Origin: Kaistella yonginensis
GTDB lineage: Bacteria; Bacteroidota; Bacteroidia; Flavobacteriales; Weeksellaceae
Length of the DNA: 64,000 nt
Assembly (NCBI RefSeq): GCF_030409525.1
Contig: NZ_JAUFQB010000002.1
Location: 1-64,000, forward strand
Reading direction: 5' to 3'
This document shows, one piece after another, positions 58,229 to 64,000 of the stretch; position 1 is the stretch's first letter; each line of letters opens with the position of its first letter. The notes beneath the pieces are model-generated. The model was given only the letters and a program-made list of their open reading frames with translations, was not told the origin of the DNA and made no database searches. Made by a program: the position numbers and the translations under genes.

Positions 58229-58495
58229 CTATTTTAGAGGAGTTGCCGCCATGGCATTTTCTTCTCTCAAATAAATTCCAATTTGACCTGTAGAAAATTC
58301 GCCTGCCACAAAAACTATTGTTTTTTCGGGAGTTCGAATTTCATATTCATTAAAGAAATAGATATTTCCTTCAAATGGACCTCTGACTTCGAGTTTACGT
58401 TCGGAGCAGTGCCAGTAATAATTCCAGATATTTAATCCGTCGATTTTAAATTCTTTGTCAATTTCGATGAGTGACGTAAATTTATAAGTTGCCAT
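58229..58495 (-). CDS. Small protein of unknown function in the paa cluster
   Basis: The 88-residue soluble protein lies between paaE and paaA (27 and 29 nt gaps), the place where paaB might be expected. Its sequence ([20 protein letters not shown]...) does not look like PaaB: the WPLYEVFVR start and the later motifs are missing. It is rich in aromatic residues and beta strands. Function is not inferred. Confidence 0.6.
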   Translation of the reverse strand: MATYKFTSLIEIDKEFKIDGLNIWNYYWHCSERKLEVRGPFEGNIYFFNEYEIRTPEKTIVFVAGEFSTGQIGIYLREENAMAATPLK

Positions 58496-58522
58496 TTTCT
58501 GTTTTTTTTAATATTTCATCGA

Positions 58523-59611
58523 TTATACATCGTAATTCAACATCACCACATTGGTCGTTGGGTGACATTGACAAGTCAACACAAAACCTCGCGCCACCTC
58601 GTCCTCGGTCAATGCGAAGTTCTTTTCCATAAACACTTCTCCTTCCATCACCTGTGCTTTACACGTGCAGCAAACGCCACCTTTGCAGGCAAAAGGAACC
58701 GGAAGTTTTTCATCCAATGCTTGATCCAAAATGCTTTTCTTTTTCGAATTAAGGTGAAATGAATATTCATCATCATCAATAATTAAAGTAACCATGCTTT
58801 CTAAATTAGGGATCGCTTTGAATTCATCGCTCATTTCCGCATTACCTTCTTCATCAGGCGCAGCGTAATATTCGTACATGATTTGAAGCGAAGGAACTTT
58901 TTTTTCTTTTTTCAAATACTCAGAAATTCCCTTAATCATTTCTGAGGGGCCACAAATAAAATACGTTGATTCCTGCACAGGAATATCCGTAAATCGTTGG
59001 AAAAGGAGGTCTAGTTTTTCTGCTGAAATTCTTCCTTCAAAAAGCTCGTCTTCAAAATGTTTTTCTCTGGATAAAAGGAAAATAACTTTAAGTCTTCCTT
59101 CAAATTTCTCAACCAAATGATCGATTTCCTTTTTGAAAATAATATCGGTGAAGCTCTTATTGCTGAAAAATAAATAAGCCGAGCTTAAAGGTTCTTGATA
59201 AAGTGCTTCTTTGATATTCGATAAAACGGGAGAAATGCCACTTCCCGCAGCCAAGCCCACATACGTTTTTTGGTTGGAAGCGTGATAATGGGTATGGAAA
59301 TGTCCAGAGGGCGCCATTACTTCAACCAAATCACCTGGTTTTAATTTTTGATTAAGATAAGTTGACACTTTTCCTTGATCCAAGTGTTTAACCAGAATTT
59401 CAAGCGTAGCATTTTCTTCACTTGGCGCATTGATAATCGAATAGCTTCTGCGCAAATCTTCTTCCCCAAAAATAAACCGCACATTTAGATATTGGCCTTG
59501 CTTGAACGAAAATTCGTGTTTTAAGTCCTCGGGAATTTCAAAGGCAATATGAATGCAATCGTTGGTTTCCTTGGATACTTTAGTTGCTTTTAGTTGATGA
59601 AAATGATGCAT
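58523..59611 (-). CDS. paaE: Phenylacetyl-CoA epoxidase reductase PaaE
   Basis: PaaE passes electrons from NADPH to PaaA. The FAD domain (RRSYSIINAP near residue 54), the NAD-binding region (YVGLAAGSGISPVLSNIK) and a C-terminal plant-type [2Fe-2S] ferredoxin (CKGGVCCTCKAQV, then C in VLTCQCHP) are all in normal order. The 362-residue length fits. A TATATTTG -7 element lies at 59645-59652, so this starts the cluster. Confidence 0.93.
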   Translation of the reverse strand: MHHFHQLKATKVSKETNDCIHIAFEIPEDLKHEFSFKQGQYLNVRFIFGEEDLRRSYSIINAPSEENATLEILVKHLDQGKVSTYLNQKLKPGDLVEVMAPSGHFHTHYHASNQKTYVGLAAGSGISPVLSNIKEALYQEPLSSAYLFFSNKSFTDIIFKKEIDHLVEKFEGRLKVIFLLSREKHFEDELFEGRISAEKLDLLFQRFTDIPVQESTYFICGPSEMIKGISEYLKKEKKVPSLQIMYEYYAAPDEEGNAEMSDEFKAIPNLESMVTLIIDDDEYSFHLNSKKKSILDQALDEKLPVPFACKGGVCCTCKAQVMEGEVFMEKNFALTEDEVARGFVLTCQCHPTTNVVMLNYDV

Positions 59612-59955
59612 GTTATTTTAAAATATCGATAATAGTGAGTTCAACAAATATACTTATTTTTTGAAAGCGAAGAAAAGGTTTCATTTCATTGTTGATAATC
59701 GAATGATTAAAACGGTATTTTCTGCCATTTCGCTCTGTTCAAAATCATAAATAATTGAAATGCGGAAATTTCGACCGAATAAAAAGCGTTTTGTTTGTGA
59801 ATTTCGGAAATTATGACCGCATTTATTTAATTATTGGTAAAAGAATACTTTTTGAAGCTTAGGAATTAGAATAAATAAATAATTGAATAAGAAGAGTGAG
59901 AATTCGTAACTTTATAGGGATTCTTACTGTTTCTACAAATTAAAAAATAATTACG
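59612..59955. other. Divergent intergenic region, paaE and clpB promoters
   Basis: The paaE -7 element (minus, 59645-59652) and a clpB promoter-like pair, TTG (59883-59885), 21 nt, TAACTTTA (59907-59914), lie at opposite ends. Between them a 15-nt word beginning CGGAAATT and ending GACCG occurs twice, at 59763 and 59805, two bases apart in sequence. No gene is seen. Confidence 0.45.
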
Positions 59956-62547
59956 ATGAATTTAAATCAATATACCGTAAAATCACAGGAAGCTATTCAG
60001 AAAGCCCAACAAATCGCCATGGAATTCGGGAATCAGAGTATTGAGCCCCAACATTTATTGGAAGGTATTTTTCAAGTCGATGAGAATATCTCTCTGTTTT
60101 TGTTAAAGAAATCAGAGGCTGAATTGGCTTTGGTACGAGAGAGAAATCGCGAGAATATCGAAAAACTACCGAAAGTAGAAGGTGGAAATATTTACCTGTC
60201 CCAATCTGCCAATAAAGTTTTACTCGATGCGCCAAATGTGGCAAAAAAAATGGGCGATGAATTTGTAACCATCGAACATTTATGGCTGTCGCTTTTTGAG
60301 GTGGGTGCTGATGTTTCGAAAATGCTCAAAGATATGGGCATCACCAAAACTGGTTTAGAAATGGCCATAAAAGAACTGCGCAAAGGGTCGAAAGCAACTT
60401 CTGCAAGTTCCGAAGAAACCTACCAAAGTTTAAATAAATACGCCAAAAATTTTAATGACCTTGCCGCAGAAGGAAAATTGGATCCGGTGATTGGTCGGGA
60501 TGAAGAAATCCGCCGTGTTTTGCAAATTCTATCCCGAAGAACGAAAAATAATCCCATCCTAATCGGAGAGCCTGGCGTGGGTAAAACTGCGATTGCAGAA
60601 GGCATTGCCCACCGGATTATTTCCGGCGACATTCCTGAAAATCTCCAGGATAAAACTTTGTATTCTTTAGATATGGGTGCACTAATTGCGGGTGCAAAAT
60701 ATAAGGGTGAATTTGAAGAACGATTGAAATCGGTGATTAATGAAGTGATTAAGTCTGATGGACAAATTATTTTATTCATCGATGAAATCCACACTTTAGT
60801 TGGTGCGGGTGGTGGAGAAGGTGCAATGGATGCAGCGAATATTTTGAAACCTGCCTTAGCGAGAGGTGAACTTCGTGCCATTGGTGCAACCACTTTAAAT
60901 GAATATCAAAAATATTTTGAAAAAGATAAAGCCTTAGAAAGACGCTTCCAGAAAGTAATGGTGGAAGAGCCCGATACGGAATCTGCAATATCAATTTTGC
61001 GTGGAATTAAAGATAAATACGAAGCGCACCACAAAGTTCGCATCAAGGATGAAGCGATTATAGCTGCCGTAGAGCAATCTCAACGCTATATATCGGATCG
61101 TTTTTTACCGGATAAAGCCATCGATTTAATTGATGAAGCTTCTGCAAAATTACGAATGGAGATCAATTCAAAACCAGAAGCATTGGATGTTTTAGACCGA
61201 AAATTAATGCAGATGGAAATTGAGTTAGCCGCTATTTCTAGGGAGGGAAATGATATTAAAGTGGGTCATTTGAAAGAAGATATTTCCAAGGTTTCGGAAG
61301 AGCGAAATGAAATCAATGCGAAATGGCTCAAAGAGAAACAAAAATCAGAGGATCTAACTTCCATTAAGAAAGAAATTGAAGCACTAAAATTGGAAGCAGA
61401 ACGCGCTTCCAGAGCAGGTGATTATGCAAAAGTTGCCGAAATTCAGTACGGAAAAATTAAAGAAAAAGAAGCTGATTTACAAAAATTGGAGCTCGAAATG
61501 CAAAACCATCAAAATGAACTCATCAAAGAAGAGGTCACGGCGGAGAATATTTCTGAAGTTATTTCTAAATGGACGGGAATTCCTGTTACCAGATTAATTC
61601 AGTCTGAACGAGAAAAGTTACTCCATTTAGAAGACGAACTCCACAAAAGAGTTGTTGGCCAGGAAGAAGCCATAGAATCAGTAGCAGATGCAATCCGAAG
61701 AAATCGTGCAGGATTAAGCGATGAAAAAAAACCAATTGGTTCATTTTTATTCCTTGGAACAACCGGTGTTGGTAAAACGGAACTCGCAAAAGCGCTCGCA
61801 GAATATCTTTTTGATGATGAAAATAATATGACCAGAATTGATATGAGTGAATATCAGGAAAGACACTCTGTGTCGCGGTTGGTTGGCGCTCCCCCAGGAT
61901 ATGTTGGTTATGATGAAGGTGGGCAATTAACGGAAGCGGTGCGCAGAAGACCTTATTCTGTCGTACTTTTAGATGAAATTGAAAAAGCGCATCCCGATGT
62001 TTTCAACACTCTTTTACAAGTTTTGGATGATGGAAGATTGACCGATAATAAAGGTCGTGTGGTGAATTTTAAAAATGCTATTGTAATCATGACGTCGAAC
62101 TTAGGGTCTCATTTAATACAAGAAAATTTTGAAAATCTTACCGATGATAATGTTATTGAGGTCGTTGAAAAAACAAAAGAAGAGGTTTTTGCATTATTAA
62201 AGCAGACTTTAAGACCAGAGTTTTTAAATCGAATTGACGAGATTGTTCTCTTTCAACCTCTGAATAAAAAAGAAATAGGTAAAATTGTTAATTATCAGTT
62301 GCGTGGATTTAATGAAATGTTGGCTAAACGTGGAATCATTTTGACCGCTACAGAAGATGCAATTCAATATATTACCAACAAAGGGTACGATCCCAGCTAT
62401 GGTGCACGACCACTGAAGAGGGTTTTGCAGCATGAGGTTTTGAATAAATTATCAAAGGAAATTTTGGCAGGAGCCGTTAATGACGGCGATAGAATCACCT
62501 TGGATTATTTCGATGAAAGCGGGTTGGTCTTTCGGGCAATGGAATAA
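59956..62547 (+). CDS. clpB: ATP-dependent chaperone ClpB
   Basis: ClpB is a hexameric disaggregase that works with DnaK. Clear parts: the N-terminal repeat domain, AAA+ 1 with GEPGVGKT near residue 204, the coiled-coil middle domain (~400-530), and AAA+ 2 with GTTGVGKT near 600. The IGF/L loop for ClpP is absent, as expected for ClpB. Length 863 fits. The two candidate small RNAs lie downstream in the same direction. Confidence 0.97.
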   Translation: MNLNQYTVKSQEAIQKAQQIAMEFGNQSIEPQHLLEGIFQVDENISLFLLKKSEAELALVRERNRENIEKLPKVEGGNIYLSQSANKVLLDAPNVAKKMGDEFVTIEHLWLSLFEVGADVSKMLKDMGITKTGLEMAIKELRKGSKATSASSEETYQSLNKYAKNFNDLAAEGKLDPVIGRDEEIRRVLQILSRRTKNNPILIGEPGVGKTAIAEGIAHRIISGDIPENLQDKTLYSLDMGALIAGAKYKGEFEERLKSVINEVIKSDGQIILFIDEIHTLVGAGGGEGAMDAANILKPALARGELRAIGATTLNEYQKYFEKDKALERRFQKVMVEEPDTESAISILRGIKDKYEAHHKVRIKDEAIIAAVEQSQRYISDRFLPDKAIDLIDEASAKLRMEINSKPEALDVLDRKLMQMEIELAAISREGNDIKVGHLKEDISKVSEERNEINAKWLKEKQKSEDLTSIKKEIEALKLEAERASRAGDYAKVAEIQYGKIKEKEADLQKLELEMQNHQNELIKEEVTAENISEVISKWTGIPVTRLIQSEREKLLHLEDELHKRVVGQEEAIESVADAIRRNRAGLSDEKKPIGSFLFLGTTGVGKTELAKALAEYLFDDENNMTRIDMSEYQERHSVSRLVGAPPGYVGYDEGGQLTEAVRRRPYSVVLLDEIEKAHPDVFNTLLQVLDDGRLTDNKGRVVNFKNAIVIMTSNLGSHLIQENFENLTDDNVIEVVEKTKEEVFALLKQTLRPEFLNRIDEIVLFQPLNKKEIGKIVNYQLRGFNEMLAKRGIILTATEDAIQYITNKGYDPSYGARPLKRVLQHEVLNKLSKEILAGAVNDGDRITLDYFDESGLVFRAME

Positions 62548-62644
62548 TTAGGTTGAGCTGAATTAAAAATTATGTAATTTGAAATTTCAAAAAGGTGATA
62601 TAAATTTTTATGATAAATATTATGAAAAACTATCGTATTTAATT

Positions 62645-62768
62645 TTGAATTTCAAATAAAAAGATATTCCTTTGTGGTATTCTAAAACTGTAACAGGTAG
62701 AAGAATAAATTTTTTTTTCATCATTTGTGTTTTTAGAATCCACTTTCATCGGTGGATTCTTTTTTTTT
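62645..62768 (+). ncRNA. Candidate small RNA, unit 1
   Basis: Promoter-like TTG (62645-62647), 17 nt, TATTCCTTTG (62665-62674); then a hairpin TTCTA/TAGAA (62680-62702) with inner CTG/CAG; then a U-rich linker and a terminator AGAATCCAC/GTGGATTCT (62735-62760) with eight T. The expected RNA runs from about 62681 to 62768. Unit 2 has the same plan and an identical 3' half of ~55 nt. No coding potential is evident on the plus strand. Expression is not shown. Confidence 0.55.
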
Positions 62769-62822
62769 ACTTGTTATAGGAGTATGTCTATAATGAAAAT
62801 AGAAAAAAATCACTTAAAAATT

Positions 62823-62943
62823 TTGTAGTCTCATAAATATTATATTTCTTTGCTGCGTTCTAAAGCAATCAAATGCGATAGAACAAATTTTTTTTCATCA
62901 TTTGTGTTTTTAGAATCCACTTTCATCGGTGGATTCTTTTTTT
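62823..62943 (+). ncRNA. Candidate small RNA, unit 2
   Basis: TTG (62823-62825), 17 nt, TATTTCTTTG (62843-62852); hairpin GTTCTA/TAGAAC (62857-62884) with inner GCA/TGC; the same linker and terminator as unit 1 (stem 62912-62937). The inner hairpin pairs differ from unit 1 yet remain paired. The terminator ends at the stop codon of the convergent small gene (62942). Expected RNA about 62859-62943. Confidence 0.55.
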
Positions 62944-63139
62944 ATACAGAAAAATCAGTTTTTTCTTCTTCTAAAGTTACAAAGTCGGGAAATTCGATAA
63001 GTTTTAATTTTTTTTGACTCTCTATTTTCAAAACTTTTAATTTCGGATAATATTTTAGAATTTCTAAGCCTCTTTCTTGTAGATTTTTTTTTACTGAGCT
63101 GAATTGAGCTGTAGATCTTAAGGTGGCAAAATAAATCAT
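62942..63139 (-). CDS. Free-standing I9-like propeptide / subtilase inhibitor candidate
   Basis: The 65 residues (MIYFATLRSTAQFSSVKKNL, ... GLEILKYYPKLKVLKIES ... FPDFVTLEEEK) resemble the I9 propeptide fold: an initial strand, a helix, a YYP turn, strands and a final VTLEEEK-like edge, with no signal peptide. Such domains normally precede a subtilase and inhibit it. Here the small gene is separate and begins three bases after the subtilase stop codon, so the two are probably translated together. Stand-alone I9-like inhibitors are known in fungi and some bacteria. The match is by eye. Confidence 0.6.
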   Translation of the reverse strand: MIYFATLRSTAQFSSVKKNLQERGLEILKYYPKLKVLKIESQKKLKLIEFPDFVTLEEEKTDFSV

Positions 63140-63142
63140 AAC

Positions 63143-64000
63143 TCAATTTTTTTGAATTAAACCATTCCCAATATCTCGGTATTTCAGAGAAGTAATGCTT
63201 TTGGCACGATCCTCTAAAAGTTTCCAGATTTCAAGCGCAGAAAGTTGCGGGAATTCTTCCATATAAAGAGCTGCCATGCCAGAAACGTGGGGTGTTGCCA
63301 TACTTGTCCCGCTCATCAGCTTATAGCCAGACAGATTGCCTTTCTTCTGCGTATAGCTGCTAAAAATATCAACGCCTGGAGCAGCTACATTAATATTTCC
63401 ACCGTTTACTGCATTAATTCCACCATTAGAAAATGAAGCAACTCTCATTTGGCTATCAATCGCCGCAACAGCCATAAAACATTCAGAATTTGCAGGTGCA
63501 GAAACCGGTAAAGGTAAAGCTGGTCGTTTGCTATCGTTACCAGCAGCAGCAATTAATAAGCAATTACTCTCTAGGGCTCGTTTTCCGACCACATCAAATA
63601 ATGGAGAAGGAAATTCATTAAATTTAACTGGTGATGCCAGCGAAAGTGAAATGATTTTAAACTGTTTAGAAATTGCCCAATCAATCGCATCGATGATGCT
63701 AGAAGTAGAGCCTTTGCCATTATTATTTAGAACTTTTCCGATTTTAATGTTGCAATCTTTTGCTATACCATAGCGTTTTTGATTATCTAACCTGCAGTTT
63801 CCCGCCGCAATTCCTACGCAATGTGTACCGTGACCCAAAGGATCCTTGTCCCAATCCTCTCCTTCGATAAATGATTTACCCTCGATGTTTCTCCCTATAT
63901 AATCGGGATGAGACGCCTCAAAACCAGTATCTAATATACAAAGATCAATTCCTTTTCCGGAAAACTGTGTTTTATCGATTCCGATTGCTTTTAAGCCCCA
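63143..64000 (-). CDS. Subtilase (S8 peptidase), 5' end beyond the window
   Basis: The frame is open to the window edge, giving 285 residues. The triad is complete: aspartate in LCILDTGF, histidine in LGHGTHCVG, serine in SGTSMATPHVSG; the oxyanion asparagine is in IAAAGND. The visible end lacks a T9SS domain and the protein stops shortly after the catalytic core, which favours a cytoplasmic or simple subtilase, but the N-terminus, with any signal or propeptide, is missing. The small I9-like gene follows at once. Confidence 0.9.
   Translation of the reverse strand, partial: WGLKAIGIDKTQFSGKGIDLCILDTGFEASHPDYIGRNIEGKSFIEGEDWDKDPLGHGTHCVGIAAGNCRLDNQKRYGIAKDCNIKIGKVLNNNGKGSTSSIIDAIDWAISKQFKIISLSLASPVKFNEFPSPLFDVVGKRALESNCLLIAAAGNDSKRPALPLPVSAPANSECFMAVAAIDSQMRVASFSNGGINAVNGGNINVAAPGVDIFSSYTQKKGNLSGYKLMSGTSMATPHVSGMAALYMEEFPQLSALEIWKLLEDRAKSITSLKYRDIGNGLIQKN

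Noticed and set aside
62708-62930. Short minus-strand peptides starting ATGAAAGTGGATTC in both small-RNA-like units
   Set aside because: The frames diverge after the conserved part because the A-runs differ in length (9 and 8), whereas promoter spacing and hairpin pairing on the plus strand are preserved.

Overview
The window is AT-rich DNA from a member of the Bacteroidota, most likely a flavobacterium of the Chryseobacterium/Kaistella group (Weeksellaceae). The evidence is the Bacteroidota-type promoter elements (TTG, about 20 nt, TAnnTTTG), SusC/SusD proteins, two large secreted proteases with C-terminal type IX secretion sorting domains, the acpP-fabF-rnc-IPExxxVDY-pyk order and a DUF6702-type protein. 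Placement below phylum level is inference.

Layout. Positions 1-12309 are the right part of a conjugative or integrative element: a TraG/VirD4-type coupling protein, an exported M23 peptidase, accessory proteins (one RadC/JAMM-like), a lipoprotein, and an 1891-residue protein joining a Toprim primase-like region, an N6-adenine methyltransferase and an SNF2-like helicase. A tRNA-Gln with its own terminator separates this from recA, htpG and a housekeeping block (alkyltransferase-like protein, deoxyhypusine-synthase homologue, arfB, menE, argS). A SusC/SusD pair, rnhB, yidC and pyrG follow. The centre (30.8-44.5 kb) holds envelope proteins, radA, a reprolysin-like metalloprotease, a DUF6702 protein, a subtilase whose signal peptide is out of frame, a HupE-like protein and an M1 peptidase.

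At 44.7-47.1 kb lies groES-groEL, interrupted by a four-helix-bundle (23S IVP-type) gene flanked by 19-bp inverted repeats. Next comes a BcgI-like type IIB restriction-modification locus whose specificity gene is split by a one-base frameshift. The pyk operon read from acpP follows, then a partial phenylacetate cluster (paaE, an unknown gene, paaA) ending in hutG, then clpB. The window ends with a partial intracellular-type subtilase coupled to a tiny gene resembling a free-standing I9 propeptide.

The strongest candidates for undescribed biology are: two tandem small-RNA-like units after clpB, with identically spaced promoter elements, matching 5' hairpins and a shared 3' half; the stand-alone I9-like gene beside the subtilase; and the IVP cassette inside groESL. 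Several hairpin repeat families (13.7, 17.8 and 30.7 kb; 16.0 and 18.0 kb; 42.0 kb; 50.3 kb) show covariation or conserved ends around variable cores. All calls come from reading the sequence; no database search was run.
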